A stretch of DNA of 32,495 nt from Synechococcales cyanobacterium PMM_0083 (GTDB lineage: Bacteria > Cyanobacteriota > Cyanobacteriia > Leptolyngbyales > Leptolyngbyaceae), in contig CASBQE010000296.1 of assembly GCA_949127665.1 (NCBI GenBank), positions 1 through 32,495 of the forward strand, in the 5' to 3' direction. Both the position numbers and the translations under genes were made by a program. This document shows positions 6,317 to 15,500 of the stretch, piece after piece. The notes under the pieces are model-generated. The model saw only the letters and a program-made list of their open reading frames with translations, did not search any database and was not told where the DNA came from. The number at the start of each line of letters is the position of its first letter. Position 1 is the stretch's first letter.

Positions 6317-8875
6317 ATGGCTCGATCGCCGCAAACAGATAAGCCAGCACTTGTGCTATCGCCGTTTGGTTGTGGCAATAGGGTCAGTAAATGGCTGCTG
6401 CTGCTGAGTACGATCGCCGCCACGGTGCTATTTCATATCAGTCCTGGTGTCAGCATCGAATCAAACTATGCCATCACGAGCAGAGCGCCGTTTAATCAGC
6501 CAGCATTCTATCCACTCCAGCAAACCCTGCCTGAGGATCTATATCGCCCGGTCGCCCTGTGGATGGGAAGGCTGATTTTGCCCGATCAACAGCAGCAGGG
6601 TAAAACAGATTGGGTATGGATGGAGGTAACCCATGCGCCGCCAAACGCAACGGATTTGATTGGCAAACAGGTGCGGTTGGAATGGAGTCAAAAGCCCTCT
6701 GTGCAGCGCGATGTAGCAGCCGGAACGCGAGATGTAAAATTTTCGCCGCTGGTGGCAGAACTGCGGCGGACAAAAGCTGATTTATACGCCGATCGCCTGA
6801 ATGGGCGATCGCAGGTGGGTGCTTTACAGGCGATCGCCGCAGCCAGACCCAAGGATGACGTAACGGTATCGCTGAGCGCGGCAAACTTAACTCAGCAACC
6901 CAATGGTCAACCCGTCTTGCAAATTGAGCGGGAACCGCTGTTGAATACAGGCAGATATGTGACCCTCGTTAAAATCCTCGGTGCGGCAACAAATTCGCCG
7001 CCCCAATTTATCCCCAAAGCGTGTCCGGGTAAGCTTCCCTGCCCCAGTGAACTTTTTCGGGTGCAGCATTACAATCCGGCAACTGGGCAATTTGACGGCG
7101 TGCAGTCAACCGTTCGCATTCCCCAACAGCCGATTGATGGCAATGGCGTGTATGCTTCCACGCCGCGAGAGTTGGAAAAATCCCCGGCAGGTGCGGCGGG
7201 CTGGTATTTATCCGGTGCCCAAGATAAAACGGGGCTGTTTACCGTGCAGGCAATCAAACCGCGATCGCTGTTTCAACTGAAGCCCCAGCAAGTCTTGTTA
7301 GGCACCGGCAAAGGTTTAGACTACATCAACTATCAAAACTGGGAGAATACGGAGCAACGAAAGGGCACAGTGCAAACGGTTTTAGTTGATCCTCAAGCAA
7401 AGACTTCAGCCGCCGCGATCGCCCAATGGCAAGCAGGCGATCGCGCTTTAGTCATGCACCTGTTTGGCGGCAGGGGCGGCAACAGCGGCGAGGGTTCTGT
7501 GGGTGGCACCGTCACCGGACATTTTGCCTATGGATTGGCAGAGGTGATTCGCGACCCGTTTACCAACGAACTCCAGCTAGACGTGCGCTATCAGCAAGTC
7601 TATGCCAACAACATTGAAGGGATTATTTCTGGGGAGAATTCCTGGACGAACTACATGGGCAACCTCCAACGAGGCTGGCTAGGCACCCGTCCAGTGACCG
7701 ATGTGATTGTCAAATTAGATACGATTGGGCAAGATTATGACTTCGGCGGCATCAAACTCTCGCCCTTCACTGAACTGAGTCGTCAACTTCGGATCATTGG
7801 CGATCGCTACCGGACTGGCGACGGCATCGGCATCGCTAGCGTCACAGCCGCAACCTCCTGTGTGCAGGATTCTAACCAGGCATTGTTCGCGACGATTCAA
7901 TCCATTCGCAAACAGGTTGAATCGAGTCCAGAGATTCAACGCTGGTGGGCAGATCATCCTCAACATCCAACTATTAAACGATTTAAGCAGTTGATTATCT
8001 TAGGAAACGATCTGCAACAAGAACTAACTCCCTTTGGAATTGTGCGGCAAGACTGGAAAACCAATGCTGCCCTATCTGGCACCGAGATCCAACCGCAATT
8101 TGTTCGTGCTGCATCTGGGGCTGGAAATATTCTCACCGCTCTGACAAGCTGGAGAACCATTTTGCCGCGCCAAGCACAGGATGAACTCAGTATTCAATTT
8201 CTGCGGCATGGTGCGAAACTCTGGTTTTTGCAAACCAATCAGATCGGCGGCAACAATCCCGATATTCTGCCGATCGCCCCAACCCAAGCCTTTGGCAAAT
8301 GGACACTACCCGGCACGAACATTGCGATCGTCACCATTCTATTCACCCGAATCTTGGGTGCAGTGAACTTGCCAAATCTACAGGAATGGGGCGTTGCGTT
8401 TTGGGCGCTGCTGTTCTATGCAGCGATCGCCCTACCCATTGGCTACTCTCAACGCTTTTTGCAATTCAAACCTTGGCATGTCTCCGGGCAGCAATACCTG
8501 CTGTTGGCAATCCGCTTATTTTTCATGCCTGCTCTGATCGAAGAGTTCATTTTTCGCGTCTTACTGTTGCCCTATCCTAGCGCTGGAATTACTGGGCAAA
8601 TGTGGATGATCTGGGCGGTCTTCAGTCTAATTCTGTTCATTGCTTACCACCCCATCAACGCCAAAACCTTTTACAAACCCGGCAACCCCACCTTTTTCAA
8701 CCCCGTGTTTTTGACCCTGACCGGATTGCTGGGCATCACCTGCACCGTTGCCTATTTTCTGACTGGCTCCCTGTTAATCATTACGCTGATTCACTGGGTC
8801 GTCACCACTGCCTGGTTAACCCTCTTCGGCGGCATGGAAAAGCTACATCCACAGCCCTCAAAAGTTTACGGTTGA
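6317..8875 (+). CDS. large predicted Abi/CAAX (CPBP) family intramembrane protease
   Basis: The 852-residue protein has a hydrophobic segment near residues 24-42 (KWLLLLSTIAATVLFHI), a soluble domain of about 600 residues that I cannot assign, and a C-terminal multi-pass membrane domain from about residue 675. That domain contains EEFIFR (E742, E743, R747), then H778 in AYHPIN and H826 in LIHWVV, the three-motif signature of CPBP glutamic intramembrane proteases. The long N-terminal part matches my memory of the cyanobacterial group called predicted protease of the Abi (CAAX) family. It is probably extracytoplasmic after the first membrane segment. The substrate is unknown. It ends in TGA at 8873-8875, after which the same frame stays open for 28 codons (see findings). 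Confidence 0.85.
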   Translation: MARSPQTDKPALVLSPFGCGNRVSKWLLLLSTIAATVLFHISPGVSIESNYAITSRAPFNQPAFYPLQQTLPEDLYRPVALWMGRLILPDQQQQGKTDWVWMEVTHAPPNATDLIGKQVRLEWSQKPSVQRDVAAGTRDVKFSPLVAELRRTKADLYADRLNGRSQVGALQAIAAARPKDDVTVSLSAANLTQQPNGQPVLQIEREPLLNTGRYVTLVKILGAATNSPPQFIPKACPGKLPCPSELFRVQHYNPATGQFDGVQSTVRIPQQPIDGNGVYASTPRELEKSPAGAAGWYLSGAQDKTGLFTVQAIKPRSLFQLKPQQVLLGTGKGLDYINYQNWENTEQRKGTVQTVLVDPQAKTSAAAIAQWQAGDRALVMHLFGGRGGNSGEGSVGGTVTGHFAYGLAEVIRDPFTNELQLDVRYQQVYANNIEGIISGENSWTNYMGNLQRGWLGTRPVTDVIVKLDTIGQDYDFGGIKLSPFTELSRQLRIIGDRYRTGDGIGIASVTAATSCVQDSNQALFATIQSIRKQVESSPEIQRWWADHPQHPTIKRFKQLIILGNDLQQELTPFGIVRQDWKTNAALSGTEIQPQFVRAASGAGNILTALTSWRTILPRQAQDELSIQFLRHGAKLWFLQTNQIGGNNPDILPIAPTQAFGKWTLPGTNIAIVTILFTRILGAVNLPNLQEWGVAFWALLFYAAIALPIGYSQRFLQFKPWHVSGQQYLLLAIRLFFMPALIEEFIFRVLLLPYPSAGITGQMWMIWAVFSLILFIAYHPINAKTFYKPGNPTFFNPVFLTLTGLLGITCTVAYFLTGSLLIITLIHWVVTTAWLTLFGGMEKLHPQPSKVYG

Positions 8876-8968
8876 TCAAAGCGCGATCGCCTTGGACTCA
8901 CAAAAGAAGAGTTGATGCGACAACTGGCAGAGCGCTTCAAACTCGTTAGTGTAAACCAGTGAACACAG

Positions 8969-9748
8969 TCAATGACTAAAGCTAGTAGGGGGCGCATCCG
9001 TTTGAGGAAACTCAAGATATTGCTCCCAATCGACATCAGGCATCCGATCGAAGGCTTCATTCAAAGAGACTTCCCATAGACGGCGCATCTGTGACAGGTA
9101 AGGTGCGCCTAGCTCCAATTTCAGTTCGTAGCGAATTTTGAAGGAGTCTTTTTCGTACATTACCAGGTTGATGGGCGGTCCTACCGAAATGTTGGATTTC
9201 ATGGTGGAGTCGATCGAGAGTAGGGCAGATTTTGCGGCTGCTTCTAGAGAGGTTTCAAAGCTGAGAATGCGATCGAGAATAGGTTTGCCGTACTTCGCTT
9301 CCCCAATTTGCAGAAAAGGCGTGTCTTTAGAAGCCTGAATGCAATTGCCCTGGCTATAGATCAGAAATAATCCTGGTGCTTCTCCTTTGATCTGTCCGCC
9401 TAGCAAAAAGCTGCATTGGCAGTCAATCCGGTCTTTTTCGAGCCATTGACGATCTTGGTCGCGAATTTGTCGAACTTTGCCGCCGATGTAACGGGCAATT
9501 TCGTAGAGGCTATCTAAGGTATGAAGATTTACCTCGGCTTGGGTGTCAATATCTCGGTGCAGCAGGTTGAGGACTGCTTGGGTGATTGATAAGTTTCCCG
9601 CTGTGCAAACTACGATCACGCGATCGCCGAGCCGAGAAAAATTAAATAGTTTTTGATGGGTCGAAACGTAATCTACCCCTGCATTGGTGCGAGAATCCGC
9701 TGCCATAATCAGACCCGCATCCGTAATAATTCCAAGGCAATAGGTCAT
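8969..9748 (-). CDS. proteasome-like peptidase Anbu
   Basis: The 259-residue protein begins MTYCLGIITDAGLIMAADSR, so removal of Met exposes the N-terminal Thr nucleophile (T2). D18 in AADSR and K33 in HQKLF occupy the Asp17 and Lys33 positions of proteasome beta-type active sites. This pattern and length fit Anbu (ancestral beta subunit, predicted proteasome-type protease), a relative of HslV that forms ring or lock-washer assemblies and has no known ATPase. Its physiological substrate is unknown. In many bacteria anbu lies near transglutaminase-like and ATP-grasp genes; here it instead follows an unknown 141-residue gene by 83 bases on the same strand. It converges on the CPBP protease gene. 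Confidence 0.9.
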   Translation of the reverse strand: MTYCLGIITDAGLIMAADSRTNAGVDYVSTHQKLFNFSRLGDRVIVVCTAGNLSITQAVLNLLHRDIDTQAEVNLHTLDSLYEIARYIGGKVRQIRDQDRQWLEKDRIDCQCSFLLGGQIKGEAPGLFLIYSQGNCIQASKDTPFLQIGEAKYGKPILDRILSFETSLEAAAKSALLSIDSTMKSNISVGPPINLVMYEKDSFKIRYELKLELGAPYLSQMRRLWEVSLNEAFDRMPDVDWEQYLEFPQTDAPPTSFSH

Positions 9749-9831
9749 GCAGTCAGCAAAAATAATAGTCTTTTCGATTTTAAGGCGATTGCTAGAAACT
9801 GATGATGAAATGGTGAGTAAATGGAGAATTT

Positions 9832-10257
9832 TTAGGAATGATTGATCGACAGTAGATGGCGATCCAGAAAGACTATAAAGTCTTGAATGGTTGATAGAGT
9901 TTCTAGGTCAGTTTCTTCGCCTAGATCAATCTTGAATTGGGTGAAAAAGTCTTGTCGCAGCGATTGCTCCCAATCAAACCAGCAAACCAGCGAAAGGTGT
10001 AGATCTTCCTGGAGGCGATCGCTCGGATAAATTCTGCCGCAGTCAAGTCCTGAATAGTCGGGGAGGTGCAGATAAACAAAATTAGAGACTTGTTGCGTAA
10101 TGTCGAGGGATTGCCAAAACTTTTGATGCCAATCTTCTGGATTAAGCTGGGGGCGATCGCTCAGCATCCGATTCACACGTTGCCTCATCCGCAGGTCAGG
10201 GCTGAGATCGGAATAAGTTCTAAGACTATGAAAAAAGTTTTTGAGCGAACGCCACAT
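9832..10257 (-). CDS. hypothetical protein upstream of Anbu
   Basis: I do not recognise this 141-residue protein. I prefer the ATG at 10257 (MWRSLKNFFHSLRTYSD) to the GTG at 10284. It has a basic, amphipathic N-terminus, then RMRQRVNRMLSDRPQLNPEDWHQ, a hydrophobic middle (VSNFVYLHLPDYSG) and an acidic helical C-terminus reading LGEETDLETLSTIQDFIVFL. The last part weakly recalls regulation or carrier-type domains in other cyanobacterial small proteins. It has no signal peptide or catalytic motif. It is the gene immediately before anbu (83-base gap) and follows nanE by 83 bases, so co-expression with Anbu is plausible and would make it a candidate partner. Confidence 0.65.
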   Translation of the reverse strand: MWRSLKNFFHSLRTYSDLSPDLRMRQRVNRMLSDRPQLNPEDWHQKFWQSLDITQQVSNFVYLHLPDYSGLDCGRIYPSDRLQEDLHLSLVCWFDWEQSLRQDFFTQFKIDLGEETDLETLSTIQDFIVFLDRHLLSINHS

Positions 10258-10340
10258 GCACCAATTTCCACCCACAAAAGTCACTGAACTTTCTTAAGTA
10301 TTCCCACAGAACAGGAGAGATGTTTAATTTATCAAAGACT

Positions 10341-11087
10341 TTATTGTGGTAAATGGATTTGGTGCCCCTGAGATCGTTCTACACCGCTGGCAGCGGAATG
10401 CTGATTACTTAAAGCGGTAGCGTAGGCTTTCACTTGAAGATCGATGCCAGTGATGGCAGTGCCCACCACCACCGCATAGGCTCCCAGGTCTAGAGCCTGC
10501 TTTGCCATTTGGGGAGAGGCAATACCGCCTTCACAAATAATCGGTACTTCAAAGTTTTTGACCAGTTCAGCTAATAAATCGAAGCCGGGAGGTCTGAGGT
10601 GTTGAGTCTCGGCGGTGTAGCCGTATAGTGTGGTGCCAATCAAATCGGCTCCGGCATCAGCCGCCGCGATCGCCGCTGCTAAAGTATCCACATCTGCCAT
10701 CACCAGTTTGCCTAATTCGGTGTGGATTCGCTCGATCAAGGTTGCGACAGTTTCTTGATTGGGGCGCGATCGCACAGTGGCATCAATGGCGATAATATCA
10801 GCTCCTGCTTGGGCGATCGCGACTGCATGACTAAACTGCGGCGTAATGTAAACCTCAAAGCCGGGAATTTGCTGCTTCCACAAGCCAATGATCGGGAGTG
10901 AAATCTTTTGCCGGACTGCTTTCACATGAGCAGGCGTGTCTAATCGAATTCCAACTGCGCCTTGATTTGCCGCTGCCGCTGCCATTGCTGCAATCACCTC
11001 TGGCTGATGCATTGGAGACTCAGCCGGAGCTTGGCAGGAGACGATCAAGCCACCTTGGAGAGCTTGAATGATAGAAATGCCTGACAT
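10341..11087 (-). CDS. nanE: N-acetylmannosamine-6-phosphate 2-epimerase
   Basis: NanE converts N-acetylmannosamine-6-phosphate to N-acetylglucosamine-6-phosphate in amino-sugar metabolism. The 248-residue TIM-barrel sequence shows LQGGLIVSCQAP, GAVGIRLD, PIIGLWKQ, VYITPQ, DIIAIDAT, MADVDT, GADLIGTTLYGYT, ICEGGIASP and AYAVVVGTAITG in the expected order, the usual set of phosphate- and sugar-binding loops. No sialic-acid lyase or kinase gene is near, so here it more likely serves amino-sugar recycling than sialic acid catabolism. It lies 81 bases downstream of the ABC ATPase gene, same strand. The family assignment is firm; the pathway is inferred. Confidence 0.92.
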   Translation of the reverse strand: MSGISIIQALQGGLIVSCQAPAESPMHQPEVIAAMAAAAANQGAVGIRLDTPAHVKAVRQKISLPIIGLWKQQIPGFEVYITPQFSHAVAIAQAGADIIAIDATVRSRPNQETVATLIERIHTELGKLVMADVDTLAAAIAAADAGADLIGTTLYGYTAETQHLRPPGFDLLAELVKNFEVPIICEGGIASPQMAKQALDLGAYAVVVGTAITGIDLQVKAYATALSNQHSAASGVERSQGHQIHLPQ

Positions 11088-11168
11088 AAATAAGTTTAAA
11101 TTCTGAGGATTGAACTCACTTCAACTCAACAGTCATACCTCAAAATTTAGAACTTTTACTCATTCGAG

Positions 11169-11951
11169 CTAATTTTTCAATTGACCGTCTTCTAAATATG
11201 CCACTCGATCCGCCACATCCATCAGACGAGAATCATGGGTAACAATTAGCACCGTACGTCCGTTATCTTTTGCCAGTTTACGGAGCAGTTCAATCACCGC
11301 ATGACCGCTATGAGAATCAAGCGAGGCGGTGGGTTCATCCGCCATGATCAGTTTGGGGTTGTCTGCCAAAGCACGGGCGATCGCCACTCGTTGCTTTTGC
11401 CCACCCGACAAATCGCGCGGCAGGTGATTTATGCGATTATCCAAACCCACTTCCATCAGCAAATCTTTTGCTTGCTTGCGCGCTTCGTTTTTACGAATCC
11501 CCTTCATCCTCAGCGCCACCTCCACATTTTCAGCCGCAGTCAAGGCTGGAAAGAGGTTGAACCCTTGAAAGATAAAGCCAATATTTTTCAAACGAAAGCG
11601 TGATAGCTCATCCTTCGACATGCGTGTAATTTCTTCCCCTAGCAAGCAGACCGTTCCCGATGTTGGGGTCAAAATGCCAGCCAAAATCGAAAGGAGAGTC
11701 GTTTTGCCAGAACCAGAAGGTCCCATCAGCAGTTGAATTTCACCACGGGGAATTTCTAAGTCGATGCCCTGAAGAATCGGGGTAGAATCCGCTCCAGAAC
11801 GAAACTCCATCTTCACGCCCTTGGCAACCACCGCTCGTTTACCCGATCTTTCCCAAGTGCCTGACGCATACAGAGGACGCTCTTGCACAGTAGATGCAGT
11901 GTACTCTGTATGCTGAATGAGTTTGTTAATGTTGATTTGCGAAGCAGTCAT
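11169..11951 (-). CDS. DevA/MacB-type ABC transporter ATP-binding protein
   Basis: The 260-residue protein has Walker A GPSGSGKTT, the Q-loop (GFIFQGFNLFP), ABC signature LSGGQKQR, Walker B LIMADEPTASLD and the switch His in VTHDSR. This is the subclass (LolD/MacB/DevA) that works with FtsX-type permeases. The first 45 or so residues are an extension not needed for the ATPase domain; the start ATG at 11951 is the only early Met. The permease gene 246 bases upstream on the same strand is its likely partner. In heterocyst-forming species DevBCA exports glycolipid with TolC, but no DevB (membrane fusion) gene is adjacent here, so the cargo is unknown. Confidence 0.9.
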   Translation of the reverse strand: MTASQININKLIQHTEYTASTVQERPLYASGTWERSGKRAVVAKGVKMEFRSGADSTPILQGIDLEIPRGEIQLLMGPSGSGKTTLLSILAGILTPTSGTVCLLGEEITRMSKDELSRFRLKNIGFIFQGFNLFPALTAAENVEVALRMKGIRKNEARKQAKDLLMEVGLDNRINHLPRDLSGGQKQRVAIARALADNPKLIMADEPTASLDSHSGHAVIELLRKLAKDNGRTVLIVTHDSRLMDVADRVAYLEDGQLKN

Positions 11952-12197
11952 TGATTAAATCTCTAGTTGCGTGTAGGTGATACAGGCGTAGACAAAAGCG
12001 AGAAGTGGTTTGGATTTAACAATTGATGGGAGCGGACTGAGATTTTAGCTTCAATCGAGAATACGTTTTATCCGCATGGTTTGGATTTACTTTATGAATC
12101 AAACAAAAACAGCCCTTTTATTCATTATTGTAACGAGGATACCAGATGACCTACTTGTCCATGTGACGGAGCTACAGAGCGATCGCGGATTAAGCGG

Positions 12198-13439
12198 TCA
12201 AGCTTTAAAAACAATTGCAGGATCAACATGAGTTACCTTTTGAATGGCAATTAGGGCAGAGCCAACACACATAAATACCGTGAGTCCAAAAACAGCGATC
12301 GCGGTCGTCGGTGTAATCAAAATTACAATTCCTTTCGCGGCAACCGTCCAAGCACCCAAACCCCAACAAAGCGCCATGCTGGGAATGTATCCCAGGATTG
12401 CCATCCACAGCGCTTGCTCTGTAATTACGCCGTAGATTACCCAATCAGACGCTCCCATTGCCTTTAGAGTTCCAAACTCTTTCAGGTGATCTGAAACCGA
12501 CGAATATAAAATCTGGCTGACCACCACAATCCCCACAATCACCCCTACGGCTGCGCCCAACCCTAAAATAAAGCCGATTCCAGTCCGTTCTCGCCAGTAA
12601 GATCGGGTGATCGATGCCATTTCCTCCTTGGTATAAGCGCGAGTGTTCGGTAGCTTTGCCTCCAAGCGCTGTTTCAGCACTTGCAAGTCTTGATCTGGCT
12701 TTGCCTGCACGAGTACATAACTAATGGGGTCTACTAAATTTAGACGACGCGGCTGGGGTTGAGGTTCACTTAATTGAATATCAGCAGTTGAGAGCGGATT
12801 TTTGCAATCCACGTCGCCAGAATTGATCGTGCAATTTAAAGATGAGCCTAATCCTGAGGTGAAAGCATTCGCAGATTCTAAGGAGGCATAGATAGATGTG
12901 CTAGATGCCATTGATTGAGTGTATTCGCTTAACCCAACCAGCTTGGCTTTTAGCGGCACAATTTTGCCCGTCTCTCCCACTTGCTTGATATTTAGTGCAT
13001 TCAGGTTGCTTCGGTCTGTAATAAATGTATATGCCTCTTTCAAAGCAGTCGGTGTTCCCTTGGACATTGACCAATTACTAAACAGCCGACCCGTTGGATT
13101 AAAGCCCCATATTCTAATGGGGACGATTTTTCCATTTGCATCCAGCCACAGGGAGTTACGAGAAATAACGGCTTCTGCATGGTCTACTCCTTCCACTTCC
13201 CGCGCTTGAATCAATCGCTGTAGCGGCATCGGCAAGGTGATCTCTAGCTGAAGCATTTCTTTGGAGGCAATCCACAAATCGGCATCTGACTGTTCGATCA
13301 ACCGAGTTGTTGATCGAGTAAAGCCATCTAAAATTCCTACTTGGATAGTTACCAAACTGACGGCAAACATGATGCCTGCTTGGGCGACGAGAAAGCGAGG
13401 GATATCTTCAAATAAGTTTTTACGGGCAATAGAAGCCAT
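12198..13439 (-). CDS. DevC-like ABC transporter permease (FtsX/MacB family)
   Basis: The 413-residue permease begins MASIARKNLFEDIPRF, has one membrane segment near residues 18-38 (LVAQAGIMFAVSLVTIQVG), a large external domain (about 40-290), then three membrane segments: IGFILGLGAAVGVIVGIVVV, the region around ITEQALWMAILGYIPSMALC, and ITPTTAIAVFGLTVFMCVG. This 1+3 layout with the GTLKAMGAS coupling motif before the second-last segment is typical of DevC and related FtsX-type permeases, as is the length. It would work with the ATPase encoded downstream. The 246-base gap between them holds no gene. A membrane fusion partner is missing locally. Confidence 0.88.
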   Translation of the reverse strand: MASIARKNLFEDIPRFLVAQAGIMFAVSLVTIQVGILDGFTRSTTRLIEQSDADLWIASKEMLQLEITLPMPLQRLIQAREVEGVDHAEAVISRNSLWLDANGKIVPIRIWGFNPTGRLFSNWSMSKGTPTALKEAYTFITDRSNLNALNIKQVGETGKIVPLKAKLVGLSEYTQSMASSTSIYASLESANAFTSGLGSSLNCTINSGDVDCKNPLSTADIQLSEPQPQPRRLNLVDPISYVLVQAKPDQDLQVLKQRLEAKLPNTRAYTKEEMASITRSYWRERTGIGFILGLGAAVGVIVGIVVVSQILYSSVSDHLKEFGTLKAMGASDWVIYGVITEQALWMAILGYIPSMALCWGLGAWTVAAKGIVILITPTTAIAVFGLTVFMCVGSALIAIQKVTHVDPAIVFKA

Positions 13440-14022
13440 AACTTAGTAGATGGTATTCTTCAATCTGGGTAAATTTCGCTGGCGCTGAAAAACCATTCTC
13501 TCTGATGACAGAAGATTTTCCAATCACTGACTAGAAATAGAATTCTCTCCGTCTGTAGCTAATCCGTATGTTTTCTGATAATTTTTTTATAAAAATTGGT
13601 TCAGGCTGTCAGCTTCTAGCTGAATGAAATATGTAATTTGACTGTTGATGCGATCGCGAAGCATTCGGTAGTCTGAAGTTATGGTTTAGGAAGAGTTTTT
13701 ATTGTTCTCAGAGTACCCAATTGAGCGATCGCCCCCAACCCACACCTATCTCTAATTTTTCTGAAGGTTTCGTCACACTGCACGTTACGCTGATAATCCA
13801 TCGTAAATCACATACGAATTGTTATACAAACTTACCTGACCTGCCATCCCCCCATTGGTGCTATCTATTACCAAGAGAGTTTTTATCGGTATTTGCAGTG
13901 CTTCTTTCTGCTAACAATTGCTCAACGCACAGCCAGACGATTAGTGAATAGCGGTAATGTAATTGTACTAGCGCAAAATTCTTAGGGTTTGGTATTTTTG
14001 GTATTGTGTATATTTGAATCTG
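13440..14022. other. intergenic region, probable promoter of the permease gene
   Basis: This stretch separates divergent genes. It is A+T-rich near 13578-13605 and contains one HIP1-like site, but I see no convincing gene: the + frame at 13721-13951 and the minus frame at 13861-14187 look like chance frames. No terminator or RNA gene is evident. Confidence 0.45.
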
Positions 14023-14340
14023 ATGCTCGACGAGCAAAGTCATAGACCATTCAATAGTCATCCCTTTATCAGCACTTTCGTGGTTAAACGCCTTCCCCAA
14101 ACTACGGCACATGTTCGGATCACTCGCCACTGCTGGCAGCAAGGCACACTGGCGGGCGAAGTGTGGGCAAATCAGTTTGAGTGGCAATTTGAATGGTGCT
14201 TTCGGCTAGGTGAGCTTTCTGTGCAGCCGTCTTTGGGCAGAGCTTTGATTAAAGAGCCACTAGGACGATTTTTAGAGCAAAAAGATTATCAACTAGAACC
14301 GGGTGGCGATTATTCGTTTACGATTCGCGGTGAAGTTTAA
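14023..14340 (+). CDS. DUF3146-like small cyanobacterial protein
   Basis: A protein of about 105 residues whose conserved part reads VKRLPQTTAHVRITRHCWQQ, a duplicated FEWQFEW, and then LSVQPSLGRALIKEPLGRF and LEPGGDYSFTI. I recall this pattern from DUF3146, a family restricted to cyanobacteria with no known function. The conserved part begins at the GTG at 14080, which may be the real start (86 residues); the ATG at 14023 would add 19 unconserved residues, and a TTG at 14014 is less likely. Alternating hydrophobic residues suggest a mainly beta fold. There are no catalytic motifs or signal peptide. It converges on the last gene of the MAA operon with 38 bases between stops. Confidence 0.75.
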   Translation: MLDEQSHRPFNSHPFISTFVVKRLPQTTAHVRITRHCWQQGTLAGEVWANQFEWQFEWCFRLGELSVQPSLGRALIKEPLGRFLEQKDYQLEPGGDYSFTIRGEV

Positions 14341-14378
14341 TTTTTTGAGAGTGAATACCGGCTGATTTCGATTGCTAA

Positions 14379-15500
14379 TTAATTGAGCAACTTGATTAAC
14401 TGAGGAACCTGATTCTTCCATTGCAATTGAAAGGTTTTCGAGAGTTCTAAGGTATGCAGTCGGTGATACCAACCGTAGGCAATGTACTCTTCGGGATTGG
14501 TCGAAGTTTGCAGTAAGTTGGTGCCATACAAACCTGTCTTTTCGCTGCCAGAAACCACAAAGTTTTGCGGATCAATGGGTTGGTAATCTCCCGTAATCTG
14601 GTCGGAAACATACCAGTACAGCGATGAATTATTAATCTGCTTTTGCTTAGTTATTTTCAACCAATCGGGATTAAAAAATTGTTTAAAGCAGGAAAAGAAC
14701 AGGTGATATTTGCCGTTGCGATAGATAATCTGTGGACGTTCCATGTGATAGTAAGCCCAAGGTTCAGCTTTATCAGAAACAGCGATCGCGGGGGGCAAAA
14801 TTTGATAGGGTCCGGTAACGGTGTCTGCTACAGCTAGCCCAACACAACCCTGAAAGTTGCCTGGAGCTTTGGCTGAAGCGCAAATAAATAGGTAATATTT
14901 TCCGGTTTGACTATCTTTATATAGATAAGGATCACGCCAATGAAAATGCCCTGTCCAATTGCTGCGTTCATACCAAAGATCATCAGCTTCTGGCATAATC
15001 AACGGTTGATTAGAATGACGCGAAAAATGGATGCCATCCGTTGAAGTGGCTAAGCCAATACCTTCGTTGTGCAAATGCGGAATCTCCTGACCACCCGCTG
15101 AGTAAAACAGATAGTAAACGCCGTTTTCTTGATAGGTACAGCCTGCACAAACTCGACCCGATTCCCAGTCATTTGTTGACTCTGGTTCTAATAGCGTTCC
15201 CAGTCGTTCCCAGTGTTCCAAATCGGTAGAAATTGCGCCACAAATTTGGCTGTAACTCCACCAAGGATCTTTCCCTTCAATTCCTTCTAAATAATAGACT
15301 CGATAAACATCGCCATCTTTGAGAATCCACGGGTCCCAGATTGGGTTGCCTAGGCGCGATCGCCGCAATAATCCTGTGATCACCTTGCTCAAGCTAACCT
15401 GAGTGCGTTCACCCCAGGCGATCGCGTCTGGGTTCATATATTCAGTCGGCAATGGCTCAAGTAAACTGAGTATTTGACGTTGGAATCGGGACAGTTTCAT
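14379..15500 (-). CDS. clan-J glycoside hydrolase-like beta-propeller protein in the MAA operon
   Basis: This 373-residue protein resembles the five-bladed beta-propellers of GH32/GH43/GH68. The three acids typical of that clan are visible: D56 in GNPIWDPWI near the first blade, D190 in HWRDPYLY (the transition-state Asp of the RDP motif), and E254 in YHMERPQI (acid/base). Blade-like repeats YYLFYS, YYLFICAS and YHLFFS support the fold. It has no signal peptide, so it would act in the cytosol. Its ATG overlaps the stop of the upstream methyltransferase gene in ATGA (15497-15500), so it is translationally coupled to the mys operon. It may transfer, trim or bind a sugar on a mycosporine. Sucrose- or arabinan-type activities cannot be distinguished, and a generic GH43-like role remains possible. 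Confidence 0.75.
   Translation of the reverse strand: MKLSRFQRQILSLLEPLPTEYMNPDAIAWGERTQVSLSKVITGLLRRSRLGNPIWDPWILKDGDVYRVYYLEGIEGKDPWWSYSQICGAISTDLEHWERLGTLLEPESTNDWESGRVCAGCTYQENGVYYLFYSAGGQEIPHLHNEGIGLATSTDGIHFSRHSNQPLIMPEADDLWYERSNWTGHFHWRDPYLYKDSQTGKYYLFICASAKAPGNFQGCVGLAVADTVTGPYQILPPAIAVSDKAEPWAYYHMERPQIIYRNGKYHLFFSCFKQFFNPDWLKITKQKQINNSSLYWYVSDQITGDYQPIDPQNFVVSGSEKTGLYGTNLLQTSTNPEEYIAYGWYHRLHTLELSKTFQLQWKNQVPQLIKLLN

Noticed and set aside
13721-13951. 76-codon + frame before the DUF3146-like gene
   Set aside because: Low-quality composition and no ribosome-binding site or recognisable motif.
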